Shown here one piece after another: positions 21,927 through 34,000 of a stretch of DNA of 64,000 nt. The DNA comes from Takakia lepidozioides. Taxonomy: Eukaryota > Streptophyta > Takakiopsida > Takakiales > Takakiaceae. Within the stretch, counting starts at the first letter, position 1; each line of letters begins with the position of its first letter. The translations under genes were made by a program, and so were the position numbers. A model generated the notes under the pieces. It ran no database searches, was not told the DNA's origin, and was given only the letters and a program-made list of their open reading frames with translations. The stretch is from positions 35,776,001 to 35,840,000 of the forward strand of contig CM060733.1 in NCBI GenBank assembly GCA_030704615.1, given 5' to 3'.

Positions 21927-22667
21927 ATGGCTGATTGTTATTTGTTCCCTGGAGAGGCTACTATTCCATTTGATCACTTGAAAAGGGATGGCGAACGAGT
22001 TCGCTTCTGGTACACTGAGCATGAGCATGCTACAATGATCGCGTACTGCCACACCAGGTGTAGAGAGGCCAAGGTGGAGGGAGCAAAGGGCCGGCCTAAG
22101 TTCAAATGTCCTTATTGTGGGGCAGTAAAGGTAGATAAGAGCAGATTGAATCGGCATATTGTCGATGGAACGGCCGCATGTATGGCCAGACCGAAAGGAA
22201 CAAAACCGTTTCCTGATGCGGAGCTCAAGCATGCCATGGCTGTTGAAAATGTGATGAATTCTGTTCCAGCTTCTTCTGTTGATGCATATCATGCATGGAT
22301 TCCGCAAAATAGGGTGGCTTTGGGTGAGATTGCAGATCCTATTGAAGTGCCTGCTGTTGTACCTTCTTCGGCTATTTCTGCTATAGAGGTTCCATCTTCT
22401 GGTGCTCCTGTTGTTTCTGTCCCTGGTCCTTCTATTTGGCAGGTTTCTAACGAGAGAGACAAGCGGCGATTGAGCCCGCCTCTACCTGTCCCTATTGCAA
22501 AGAAAATCAACATTGGAAACCGGGGAAACCGGAGCTCAAGGTTCATCTTGCGAAAGCGAACTCCAGGCTCAATCCTTCTGCTACCGCATGGCCTTATTCC
22601 TCAGTTCCCATTTCCGAATGTCAATGAGAAGGGGTTTTGGCCGGCATTCCAAGAATTTGTTGCGTGA
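21927..22667 (+). CDS. MULE-borne C2HC zinc-finger protein
   Basis: ATG 21927 opens a 246-codon frame (MADCYLFPGEA...). A CPYC (Cys61, Cys64), His77 and Cys85 form a C-x2-C-x12-H-x7-C finger in the context KFKCPYCG...RLNRH...TAAC. That is consistent with a DNA-binding BED/C2HC-like fold. The C-terminal half is Pro/Ser/Val-rich, then basic (KKINIGNRGNRSSRF). A CT-rich leader (CTTGCTCTTGCTCTTCTC, about 21885-21905) precedes the ATG. A different frame continues past the stop (EARAQSMRQLQNQVGF), so the real protein may extend by splicing or be frameshifted here. Its position inside the MULE suggests a transposition accessory factor. That is an inference; I do not recognise a named family. Confidence 0.6.
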   Translation: MADCYLFPGEATIPFDHLKRDGERVRFWYTEHEHATMIAYCHTRCREAKVEGAKGRPKFKCPYCGAVKVDKSRLNRHIVDGTAACMARPKGTKPFPDAELKHAMAVENVMNSVPASSVDAYHAWIPQNRVALGEIADPIEVPAVVPSSAISAIEVPSSGAPVVSVPGPSIWQVSNERDKRRLSPPLPVPIAKKINIGNRGNRSSRFILRKRTPGSILLLPHGLIPQFPFPNVNEKGFWPAFQEFVA

Positions 22668-22770
22668 GGCGAGGGCGCAGTCCATGCGACAGCTGCAAAA
22701 TCAAGTTGGGTTCTATCGACAGACAATCAAGTTGGATTCCCTGCCATTTCTCTGTTTTTCAAATTTTGGG

Positions 22771-22997
22771 CTGTTGTGTATCCATGTAACCCCTTGTGTT
22801 ACCCCCCCTGTCTCTCCTGTGGTGTGTAACCCAGAGTGTAACCCACCTACAGAGGACCCCTTTTAAAAACCCCTATGGTGTGTAACCCACCTCTGTGTAA
22901 CCCCGTGTAGCCCATCTTGTTTGTAACCCATTTTCATGTGTAACCCCTCGTGCTGTAACCTTTTTCTCTGGTGTAACCCCTCATGCTGTATTGCGCA
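22771..22997 (+). repeat. TGTAACCC-rich probable intron
   Basis: A stretch of TGTAACCCC/TGTAACCCA repeats lies between the zinc-finger frame and the next coding block. It ends at TTGCGCAG, a good 3' splice site at 22996-22997. The element's array motif therefore forms intron sequence. Confidence 0.5.
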
Positions 22998-23880
22998 GGG
23001 AGCTCGATATCATCTTAGAAGCGATGATATGGACAGTGTTGTTGCTGCCCACAAGGCGTTTACTGCCCAGCCTGATCATGGTCCATTAATGATAGAGGAA
23101 TTGAATCGGGTGAAGGAGTATTTAGAGAGCATTGAGCATCCTGACATGCCAAAGCAGAAAAGAAAAAAGGTGGGAGACTTACACGAGTCCATCGAGAGAG
23201 CCAAGCCTCACATGATGATGACACGATGGACGAACTAGCTGTTGGCAATACCGACCTTGACGATGCCAGAACTTCAAATCCTCTTGTCATCACTATTACT
23301 GTAGATGGAATCAAAGGTTTGGTTGTTCCAGATCCGTTGGAATTCACTCGTGGTTTTGCCGAAGGATTGATCAGTCAAATGGAGAATCTCACCAAACCGC
23401 ACATTGGACCGCCACCACTCCTTTTGAGAATTCTGGCCCACAACGATGTAAGAAATCATGGCAGGTCAGTTTCCCAAACGCATCCCAGGTTGGGGTTCAC
23501 GACTGAACTTCTGGAAAGTGCTCTTACGGCCTCAAAGGTGAAGGACCTGGTCGATGAGTATTACGGCTTTAGTCTGATGTACTTTGCACAACCTGGTGAC
23601 GGAATTGCGACCTTGGATTCTGAGCTCGAAGACTTAAGATCGAGTTTGAGTACAGAAGAGTGGGGTGACCGGTCAATTAAGATCAACGGAGCTATACAGT
23701 TTTGCAAGGCAAGCCGTCGTCGCGCCGCCCATCACTTTGCGATCCGACAGAGAGAATCGTTTATCCAACTTTGGTGTTGTGGCCTCTTCAGCGAATCACC
23801 AACAGAAATGGACTTCAATGCGCGTTTGGGCATCCAGTATATGAGAGACCTTGGGTCTGTAGTGCCTTGGTATCTCTGTA
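22998..23880 (+). CDS. unknown MULE-borne protein segment
   Basis: After the acceptor at 22997 the frame reads GARYHLRSDDMDSVVAAHKA and KEYLESIEHPDMPKQKRKKV to about 23210. It then shifts by one base at an ATGATGATG run and continues from 23226 (MDELAVGNTDLDDA) to about 23860. This second part is acidic and helix-rich (DGIATLDSELEDLRSSL, INGAIQFCKASRRRAAHHF). I recognise no domain. The coding region ends where TGTAACCC repeats resume (23880-24310), probably another intron that ends at GATGCAG (24360). It may belong to one long gene with the zinc-finger and protease parts. Confidence 0.45.
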
Positions 23881-24360
23881 ATTGTTACTCCATCCACTGT
23901 CACCCCTCTCGTCGTGTAACCCCTTTGTGTGTAATCTTGTAATCATTGTAACCCTCGCTATGTGGAACCTTGTAACTCAGTGTAACCCTCGTTGTGTGTA
24001 ACCCTGTAATCAGTGTAACCCTCGCTATGTGGAACCTTGTACTCAGTGTAACCCTCGTTGTGTGTAACCCTGTAATCAGTGTAACCCTCGGAGAATGTAA
24101 CCCTGTAATCAGTGTACCCCTAATGGTACCCCTCGCTGTGTTACCCTAGATTTGTTACCCTCTCGTTGTGTAATCTCAGTAGTGTAACCCATGGTAGTGT
24201 AACCCATTGCAAACTACTGTCTCTAACAGGGTGGTGTAACCCACATCGTGTAATCCGAACCATTGTCTTGTCCTAGTCAGTGTAACCCTTACATAGTGTA
24301 ACCCTTGCACTTTCAAAAACCTTGTTCCACGACTAAAAACCTTTGTCTTTTCCCCGATGC
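23881..24360 (+). repeat. TGTAACCCTCG(T)-rich probable intron
   Basis: Units such as GTGTAACCCTGTAATCA and GTGTAACCCTCGTTGTGT repeat in tandem. The stretch ends in a pyrimidine-containing acceptor CCCCGATGCAG at 24360. Confidence 0.55.
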
Positions 24361-26317
24361 AGATGAGTCCGAGCTCATGACCAATCAAGTCACCAATGCG
24401 TTCAAAAACCTTTTTGAGGCTCAACGTGAGCTTCACGAAGTTGTGTATGGGGCCCCTCCACAATGCGATACAGGGGCATAGGGGGCGCGCAGACGATCGA
24501 TGGGCCAATTTCCGCCCCGCAGAGCGACGATGTACATGACGAGGACATCATTCCAAGTCAATCTGCCGTTGTATCTTTGTCGCAGGTTGGTGAATTGTAC
24601 TCAACCCAGCTGCACTTAGGGGTGAACCTAACAGACTTGACGCGGGATTTGCCCATGAATTCTGATACTAATACTGAAGATGATACATCAAGGTGGAACA
24701 CCCAATTGCAAACCTCTTTGTCCGCAGCCCCAGTCATTTCTTTTGAAGGTCTTAATCGAAGAATCGGGGACCCGCTTGACCTAGAGTCTGTGTATGACTT
24801 TGAATCTGGAGATGCTAGGTTGAACCCTCGATGCAGCAATGTAAGTATTTGTCAGGATCATGTGGTCAACCTCTCTCAGAATGACCCAGCCTTCGTGGGT
24901 CCCATTGATGCGCAGGGTGACACTGCAAGGGGAGGATGCCCTGAAACCGAGGGTTACACTGCACCTGAGGGTGACACTGTGCAGAGAGGAGCAACAGGGA
25001 AGGAGGGGGTTACACTGCACCTCAGGGTGACACTGTGCAGAGAGGAGCAACAGGGAAGGAGGGTTACACTGCACCTCGGGGTGACACTGCGGATACCGGT
25101 GTGGCTGACAATGCCGTGAGGGACATTGTCGTGGGTGACACACCATTGCCCGTGAACACTGCAACTTCCGTTGAGAGTGACATTGACATGGGTTACACTG
25201 ATAGGGGTGACACCCTACAGCCAACCCACATGGTAGATGTCAGTGAGTGTAACACTGTCATGGATGACATTCCACTACCACTAGTCGTGGAAGGTGACAC
25301 TCCTTTGCCACGGCCACTAGTCGCGACGGATGACGGTCTTCCGCTAGACAACATGGTCTTGGAGGGTGCAGAGAAGGGCGACACAATCAAGGATGGCATT
25401 GAGGAGGTTGATGCAAAGAAGAGTGACATCGACATGGGTGACACGGGGAAGGGTGTCACCGAGGAGGTTGTCAGTTGGAAGGGTGACACAAAGCAGGGTC
25501 ACACTGAGAAGCGTTTCACTGTGGAGAGTCACGAAGAGAAGGATGTTGCGGAGCATCTAGACACTGAGAAGAGTGACACTGCCAAGGGTGACACACATAA
25601 GATTGTTATTCAGCAGAGTGACACTAGGAAGGAACCCGATGAGAAGGGTGACACTGCGAAGAGTGACACTGATAATGCGGCCAAAGAGAAGGGTGACACT
25701 GAGACCAGTGACACTGAGAAGGTAGCCGGAGAGAAGGGTGACACTGAGATGCGTGACTCTGAGGAGGTAGCCGAAGAGAAGGGTGACACTAAGAAGAGTG
25801 ACACTAAGGAGGTAGCCGAAGAGAAGGGTGACATTGAGAAGGAAGCCGAAGAGAACGGTGACACTGAGAATTGTGACACTGAGGAGGTAGCCGAAGAGAA
25901 GGGTGACACTAAGAAGCGTGACAAGGGGTTTGAACAGAAGGGTGACACTGACAGGGGTAGCACCGAGGAGGTGAGCTGTGACACTTCTGCCCTTGGTCAA
26001 TCACCTCCCTAGCACGTCTCAGACGAGGGAGTGCAGTCTTCAACACTTGTAGCAAACTCAGAACAAGGCACCTCTGGCTCAGAAATTCCCCCTACCGGTG
26101 GCATTGTCAGGGTTGCAGAGAATCCCAGGAGGTCAAAACGGCCGCTTGCTCAAAGAAAGCGGTTGGCTGAACCCCCTAGCGCTGACAAAGAAGTATCTGT
26201 TCTTGTCGCACCCAAAAAACAGCGAACCAAACCGAAAGGCAAAAGTGCAGGGGTCTCGGAGGTTGACGTTGTCCAGCAGCAAGAGGTCCTTGCCAAGCAC
26301 TTGCGGGAGCGTTCGAG
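24361..26317 (+). CDS. acidic GDT-repeat region of the MULE protease gene
   Basis: The exon opens DESELMTNQVTNAFKNLF. A shift near 24480 leads to a Ser/Asp-rich stretch, then from about 24915 to 26011 a low-complexity part built on Gly-Asp-Thr (EKGDTEKSDTEEVAEEKGDT style). The DNA beneath is GGGTGACACTGAGAAGAGTGACACT, the same core as the element's arrays. Two near-identical units (24960-25015, 56 bp; 25016-25069, 54 bp) differ by two G and break the frame. A TAG at about 26010 interrupts an otherwise continuous frame that goes on to a basic tail (RRSKRPLAQRKRL; PKKQRTKPKGKS), perhaps a nuclear signal. The donor after 26317 splices in phase to 26415. The acidic part probably acts as a spacer. 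Confidence 0.5.
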
Positions 26318-26414
26318 GTACCTCATTGTACTTTGATCCTCTCTGATTTTGAATATTGATTATAACTCTTGTATGATGCATCGTAATGTTCGTAATGTGC
26401 GGTTTGTTGTGCAG

Positions 26415-27434
26415 ACTAAAACAACGGTACTTGACAAAGTTCAGAATGGTGTCGGACCCTCCTGGGGCGCCCGAAGTGAAGTTTTATTATGGCGATGCCT
26501 TCCTGGCTTCTAGTCCGTTACAGTTTTACTTGGAAGAGACAGTTTTTGAGCCGATGTATAAAATAAGAGCAACTGTCACAGATGCATTGCTCTCGGGTTA
26601 CAACAAACTTCTGGAGGCCAAATTGTTTAAGGCTATCGCACCTAAGTTTGTCATCTGTGCTCCTTTCCAATGGCATGTCATGCGTACCAATGGTAACGAT
26701 CTGCAGACGCTATTCGGGTTGGTGCAAGAATGGTACACTCAGGATGCCCGAGGGATGGTGTTCACAAAGAATCGAGATCTTGTGGACGTGGTTGTCATCC
26801 CTATTGTCTTCGAGTTAGTAATTTCAGCGTCGACTGAGCATGTTGGGTTACACTCCTCTATTCTAGACTGAGTTGCACTAGTGACTGCTGACTAGTTGTG
26901 TAACACCGTTTAGAGTTACAGTACAAAGGGTTACACTACTGGGATACACCACAATGGGTTTCATTGGAGATGTTTTTTTCTATTCTGACGTAACGGCTTT
27001 GTTTGTGTTGCAGTGATCACTGGAGTGTTGCTATTTTAGAGCGCCGAGGTCGGATAGTACATTTGGACTCCCATAAAACCATTGCCCGACCCAAACTCAT
27101 TGAAGGAATTTTGCGAAATTTTGCCATAGCGTTCTTTGATTTCATGCCTGGATCTGATGACTTCAGTTACGTCATGGAGAGGATGGAATGGTTTGAGGCC
27201 AGTGTCCCCCAGCAATGGAGCTGTTGGGAGTGCGGCTATTATGCACTTTGTTTTGTGCAATTTTACTTAGAGTGGAAGTTCAATGTGAAAACCACAGAAG
27301 ATCGAACCCGTCATAGGCGGGCGTTTACTGCAAGTTGGTTCAACGAGTCAACCATGATAGCTTCCCGTACTCATATGATTAGTTGGCTGTGTGACGAGAT
27401 GGACAAAGACTTGGTCAGATGGCCAAAGAAATAA
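26415..27434 (+). CDS. Ulp1-type (C48) cysteine protease domain, MULE-borne
   Basis: Exons 26415-26813 and 27014-27434 join in phase (VVVIPIVF + DDHWSVAILE). The C48 catalytic set is visible: His in DDHWSV, Asp in HLDSHK, Gln in VPQQWS, and Cys in CWECGYYAL. The protein ends KDLVRWPKK, stop at 27432. The upstream exon has FKAIAPKFVICAPFQWH and LFGLVQEWYTQDARG. Ulp1/SENP proteases cleave SUMO from conjugates in the nucleus. Copies inside MULEs form a known group whose role in transposition is unknown. The intron 26814-27013 holds GGGTTACACT motifs. The exon 26317/26415 junction ties this domain to the acidic repeat region. No internal stop was seen in these two exons. Confidence 0.75.
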
Positions 27435-28690
27435 ATAGCGTCTCTTGATGCATTTTTGCTTCTATGTGGTTTGTTCGTAACACTTCACAGTTTGGGTTTC
27501 ATGCAATGGGCTTACATGGGGTTACACCTTATAAGGTTACATGAAGTGGAATCATAGACAAGTACTTGGGTACACCTTTGGGCCCTGGGGCAATGGGCTT
27601 ACACTCTGTGGGTTCACACATAAGTGATGGGTTACACCATGTCGGGTCTCACAACGTGGGGTTACACTTATGGGTTACATACAATGGGCCTAGGGTTACA
27701 TGGTTGGGCCTTCCTGGCTATGTCAGGGTCACGTTGCTGAAACAGTATACTTTCGTGGCATGTAACCCCACCTCGACTATGCGCATTTGTTTTATTTTTT
27801 ATTTTTTTCGCACTGAAGTGTTTGTGCACTGAAGTTCTCAGATTTATACTACATGGGGTTACATACATGAGGGCTATGTACAATGGGTTACATACGATGG
27901 GGTCACAATAGTGTGGGGGTAACATCTGGTCGGGCTTCATACTTCTTGGAGTTACAACACTCTGGGTTACACTCACTCAAGAGGGTTACACAGTTCTAAG
28001 TTACACTGTGCACAATGAAAGTGGGCAGGGTTGCCTATACAAGGGCTACGTGTCGTGGGGATACATAAGATGGGGTGATGTAGCATTGGGGTTTATAGCG
28101 TGCACCCTAAATTGTACAATGGGTTACATGCGATGGGGTGACATCAATGGGGGTTACATGTGGTCGGGATACATACTTCTTGGGGTTACACAACAACAAG
28201 TTACACTCCGGAGGGCTACACTGGTCCATAACATAGGTTGAACGGAATGATTATCTATCTCATGGATTACACGTCCATGGGTTACACACAAATTGGGTTA
28301 CACATAGAGGGGTTACACATACAAGGGCTAGTGTTGGTGACTAAAGGTGCTCGACTTCAGCATCTTCCCACTCTGTATTGAAGGGTCATGTAACCCCGGC
28401 AGACTAACCCAGACCCTGTAGTCACATTGTAGTCATCGACTTATAATTCTCAGAGTTACACCACTGACAACAATATTCTATGGGGTTACATACTGGGTTA
28501 CACTGTTGATAGTTACATTGCAGTTACACCACAATGAGTTACACTGAAGAGGTTCACACTCATCTGTGTTACACTGTGTGGAGTACCACAGATGTGAGTT
28601 ACACTAAGTAGAGCTATGTTACGTTATGAAACCCCAGACAGTGTAACCCTGCGGTGTGTCACCCCGGCCCATGGGTGTCCCATTGAGTGG
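27435..28690. repeat. spacer rich in GGGTTACA(C/T) motifs
   Basis: The spacer contains dozens of loosely spaced GGGTTACACT/GGGTTACATG motifs, mostly in this orientation, switching to GTGTAACCC near 28635. No coding sequence was recognised. Compared with the arrays, the motifs are dispersed among unique sequence. Confidence 0.7.
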
Positions 28691-28795
28691 GTTACATAGG
28701 TTGAATGTGGATGGAATGGCAAAGTGAATAACAACCCATGAACAGACATGTACTTCATATTAAACTTGGTGATCACAAAATAAGTGTCATTGCCA

Positions 28796-29140
28796 ATGGA
28801 CTCAATGGTCACGACTCAGGAGGAAGTTAACTCATTGGATGTAGCCGGGTTTTGCCTGGTCCCGAGGGATGATATCCCACGATTTCAAATGGAGGAGGAC
28901 GTTCGTGCCCACCAGCCCGCAACTCATCAGAATCGGGACTATTACCCCAAATGCAGATGGGGCAAGCAATATAACCGCAAAAAACAGACAGCTCTTAATA
29001 GGACGAAGGTCGGATTGGCGATGTCGCTGCGAGGTATCGTTCAGAGCTTCCGTGATGTTCCTCGACCGGGGATGGGAAGAGTTTACACCATCAGTACTTC
29101 CAGCTCAGCGACCAACGGGCAGGCCCTCACCACTATGTAA
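28796..29140 (+). CDS. small unknown MULE ORF
   Basis: ATG 28796 opens 114 codons (MDSMVTTQEEVNSLDVAGF... ending NGQALTTM). It includes a basic patch (KCRWGKQYNRKKQTALNRTK). There is no recognised domain. The last codons run into the middle array, so the natural 3' end may be lost or spliced. It could be an exon of a larger gene. Confidence 0.3.
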   Translation: MDSMVTTQEEVNSLDVAGFCLVPRDDIPRFQMEEDVRAHQPATHQNRDYYPKCRWGKQYNRKKQTALNRTKVGLAMSLRGIVQSFRDVPRPGMGRVYTISTSSSATNGQALTTM

Positions 29141-30640
29141 CCCTCTGTAACCCATGTAACCCTCTGTGACCCTCTATATCCCTCACCAGGTGTAACCCTT
29201 ACCACCATGTAACCCTCTGTAACACCGGAGAGTGTCACCCTCGCCACCATGTAACCCTCCGTAACCCTCACAAATTCTTTGTGACACCGCAGAGTATCAC
29301 CCTCATCCCCATGTAACCCTCACAAACCCTCTGTGGCTCTGTAACCCATGTAACCCTCTGTAACACCGCAGAGTGTCACCCTCACCCCTTATGTAACCCT
29401 CACTCCATGTAACCCTATGTAACCCATGTAACCCATGTAACCTTCTGTGACCCTTTGTAACCCTTACCACCATGTAACCCTCTGTAACACCGCAGAATGT
29501 CACCCTCACCCCTATGTAACCCTCACTCTATGTAACCCTCTCTGACCCTCTGTAACCCTCTGTAACCCATGTAACCCTCTGTGACCCCCCATATCCCTCA
29601 CCTGGTGTAACCCTTACCACCATGTAACACCGCATAGTGTCACCCTCGCCACCATGTAACCCTCCGTAACCCACACAAACCCTCTGTGACACCGCAGAGT
29701 GTCCCCCTCATCCCCATGTAACCCTCACTCCATGTAACCCTCTGTGACCCTCCGTGGCTCTGTAACCCATGTAATCCTCTGTAACACCGTAGAGTGTCAC
29801 CCTCACCCCTTATGTAACCCTCACTCCATGTAACCCTCTGTAACCCATGTAACCCTATGTGACCCTTTGTAACCCTCACCACCATGTAACCCTCTGTAAC
29901 ACCGCAGAATGTCACCCTCACCCCTATGTAATCCTCACTCCATGTAACCCTCTGTAACCCATGTAACCCTCTGTGACCCTCTATATCCCTCACTAGGTGT
30001 AACCCTTACCACCATGTAACCCTCTGTAACACCGTAGAGTGTCACCCCCATCCCTATGCATCCCTCACTCCTTGTAACCCATGTAATCCTCTGTGATCCT
30101 GCGTAACCCGTGTAACCCTCTGTGACCCTGTGTAACCCATGTAACCCCATGTAACCCTCACTCCATGTAACCCTCTCTGACCCTCTATAACCCATGTAGC
30201 CCTCTGTGTCCCTCTATAACCCTCATCAGGTGTAACCTTCACCACCATGTAACCCTTAGTAACCCTCTGTAACACCGTAGAGTGTCACCCTCACCCCTGT
30301 GTAACCTCACTCCATGTAACCCTCTGTGACCCTCTGTGACTCTCTGTAACCCTCAGCAGGTGTAACCCTCACTAGGTGTAACCCTCACCACCATGTAACC
30401 CTCCGTAACTCGTTTATCCCTCTGTACCACCGCTAAGTGTCACCCTCACTCCATGTAACCCTCCCATGTAACCCTATGTCACCCTCTGTAACCCATGTAA
30501 CCCCATGACCCTCTGTAACCCTTTGTAACCCATGTAACCCTGTTACTCCGCGGGGTGTAACCCTCACTCCATGTTATCCTGCATCGTGTAACCCCAATGT
30601 GCAACTCTCACATTGTAACCCCACCATGTAACCCCGATAC
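29127..30640 (+). repeat. middle TGTAACCC array
   Basis: About 1.5 kb uses the same units and higher-order marker (AACACCGCAGAGTGTCACCCTCA) as the left terminal array and has the same orientation. It is inverted relative to the right array. It lacks the GC-rich tip. It decays into looser TGTAACCCC motifs up to about 30740 and lies directly upstream of the transposase gene. Confidence 0.9.
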
Positions 30641-31056
30641 TGTATCAATCCCCTACGTGTAACCCCCGATTGTGTCACTCATAGCTCGTGTCACCCCGGA
30701 TCCTTTATCCCCAACGCATGTCACCCCTGTTCGTGTAGCCCCTTGGTGCCCGGCAAAAATTGGCGGGCTCCAAGAGGTGTCAGATATTTTGAATTCAAAC
30801 CTGGTTACACGATTCGGTGACATCAAAACCCACGTGTAACTCCATCATCGCTCGTCATTTTCACCAGGTGCGTAAACGACGTGCAGTCCCGAGGGCTCCG
30901 CTGCGTTGCCCGCGTGTGTTATGCGATTTGTACTGTACTGGTGGTACTGTTGCTGCTAATGGCATGTGCTGCCGCGAAGGTGCTAGACGAGGAACGCAAA
31001 GCAGCATTGGAATCAAATGGTTTGAAAGATGAGGCGGGAGAACTCTGTCATTTGCA

Positions 31057-34000
31057 GCATTTGGTATCTCATTTGAAATGCATCCTACAGCTGCCCATAG
31101 ACGGGCTTTTCAATCACACAAACCTTCGTTGGATACGCCAGGTTTCCAGGGAAAAGGGAAACGGATATCCATCGAAGTAGCTGTCGTTCCATGGTCTCGC
31201 ATTCCTGATTTTCTGGAGGGAGAAAGGAGTAGAGTGGATGGGAAGACCCAATTTTATGTTCAAGATCGAAGGTACCGTGAGTTGCCAGATTTGACAACAC
31301 CGCGTGCAAACAGTTATCGTCAGTGGCATAAGTAAGTCACTTATGAGGGTTGTATAACATTCCCAGCCCCACTTCTTTCTGCTAGCCTAACAAAGTCGTA
31401 TATGGCGATAACCCTCCTCGCTTTATATGCTTTTTTTGCAGGTACCACTGCTGCTACGGCCCGATAGATAGGCGCACAGACCCGCCGATTGTGAAGAAGA
31501 AAGAAAAACTGATAGCAGCCTCCGATAATCAAAAACCAGTCAAGCGAATCAGACGTAAGGCAGCGGATTTCGGAGAGTCATACAAACGTGGGTGTACGTG
31601 TAGCTTCAAAGTTGGCCAGTGTTTTCTAGATTCAGAGTTGGCAATCATCACATACTTCCAGAAACAGCATGTGGATGCAAAAGGAAAGCCATGTCATGGT
31701 TCAGCTGACCCCTCTTCCCATTTCTCGCGATTCGTGCATGCCCCTCGTCTCAGCCAATATATGAAACAGTGGATCGTCGATAGTCTTTGCAGTGGCCTAT
31801 CTCCAGCTATGATTATGACACAACACACTCAACAGCTCCAGGAAGCTTGTGCGTCTCAGCCAGGCATGGAGTGGAGTCGCGATTGTTTCTTGTTTGAGTA
31901 CGACGTGAGAAACATTGCCGACAAGCTTACGATTGAGAGTTACAAAAAAATCCAGATGATGCACAAAGTGTACGTATGTGGGTCGATAGCAATCCTGAAA
32001 GCGTCTTCTTCTACCATGAAGAGACAGCGCCAGTGGCGGGTGATTTGAAGTTCGTAATTGGAATACAAACGGAGTGGCAAAAACAGAAAATGATCGACCT
32101 GGGACACAACCGTGTGGTATCCTACGATGCAACATTTGGGACCAACGAAAATAAGGTATTCGTGTCACGCTTTACCTTTCATCGCATTCTGAAATGTGAG
32201 TGCCATGCAACTGTTGCCAATATTATAACACTCACCTTATTCATTTTTGTACCATTGCGACATTGCAGTTCCCAATGTATACCATGATGGTGTTCGACGA
32301 ATGGCTCAACGGCATACCTGTTGCTTATATTATATCAGCGAGAAACAAAACCACTGTCCTGAGCCCCTGGATGAAACGTCTTCACGACCGACTTCTTCAG
32401 AGCAAACCAGATTGGAGGCCAAATGCTTTTGTTGTCGACGATGCAGACGCAGAAATCAATGCTATCAGGTACACGGCTAGAAGTTACAATGTTCTGAGTC
32501 ACACAGTAATTCACACTACAAGTTGCATGCACGAGGGGTTTCATGGATCGGGCTACACTGCTGCTAGTTACACTGAGAATCACAGTAAGAGTTAAACTGC
32601 CAGTTACACGAGGGGGTGCATTGCTGCCTGTAACACTTGGAGTTACACTGTCAGTTGCTTGAGGGGTTACATGGATTGGGTTGCAGTGTTGTCTGTTACA
32701 CTGAGGGTTACACTATCAGTTAGACAGATGGTTATACTGCCTTGAGTTGGACGGAGGGTTACACTGCTGTGAGTTAGACCGAGGGTTACACTGCTATGAG
32801 GTAGACATGTGAGTTACACTGGGAGCATCGCAGAGGGTTGTATGGGTTGGGTCGCTCTGAGAGTTATACGGTGTAACATGGATTGCGTTACAGCGCTGCG
32901 AGGGGTTATATGTGTTGGGTTACACTGCTGTGAGTTTCACTGATAGTTACATGACCAGATGCACGAGGGGTTACATGAGTCACACTACTAAGAGTGATAC
33001 TTTGAAGAGTTACACTGCGAAGAGTTCCTCTGATAAGAGTTACACTGACAAGAGTTACACTGATGGATTGGGTGGCATTTGATGTGTGTGCGTGCAGGGA
33101 ATCGTTTGGGGACGTAGCGATATTTCTATGCCTTTGGCATGTTCGCCGCGCTTGGCTGAAACATTCGTGGCGTAAGATGCCCGATCCATACACTCGCAAT
33201 GCTGTTTTGAAACAGTTTGGCGACGTAATGTACGGCATTAACGCCTGTGTGGGAGTCACCCCAGAAGAGTGGGCGCTGGAGCGACTGGAAGATTTGAATT
33301 ATTCATATCCGCTTGCGCGTGACTTCCTACGTTACATCAGAATGGAATGGGTCCCAAAACTGAGCATGTGGATCACGGGGGCTCGTTATATTCCCCACGC
33401 AAGTCAGGATACTAATGCCGCATTTGAATCTTGGCACGGAAATTCGAAGGCTCGTTTACGCTCGGGAAAGCAAAGGCTTGATGGCAGAAGAATCGATTGG
33501 CTGATCAGCGAACTCGTGGGTCCTTTTAACCCACTATTGGTATAGAGATAACTTGAAATCGAAAGGCTTCAAAAGGAATTTACGACAGGAGGAATTTATC
33601 AGTAATGTTGTTTGGACTGCAAGGGAGATCCCTGATGTCAATGTTCATTGGCCCACTGTTCCTGGTCATCCGACGATTGTGGATAGTGTTCAAACGGCCG
33701 GTCGAAGCTACACAATCTATGCACCTGCGACCACCTGAGCTTGTTGCGATTGTCCATGGGCTTTGAAGGGTAACTTGTGCAAACATCAAATCCGCGTTCT
33801 TCAATTGATGAAGCCAAATCTGAAGGAAGGGCTTATTGTGAAGCTCTGTGGCACAAAGCTCGGGACCATTCATGGAGGTCTTCACATGTTGATGAAATCG
33901 GAACTTCCAGATATTGATGCAGAGGAGGAAGTTGTGAATCTAGCAGAGCCTACGGAGTGCTCAGCATCATCCCAGCGTGGTCGGCAGGAGCCATCGGATG

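Noticed and set aside
25557-26000. Minus-strand ORF of Leu/Val/Ser repeats opposite the acidic gene
   Set aside because: It is the complement of the GDT-coding repeat. The plus strand continues in frame to a spliced protease, so the minus frame is a shadow.
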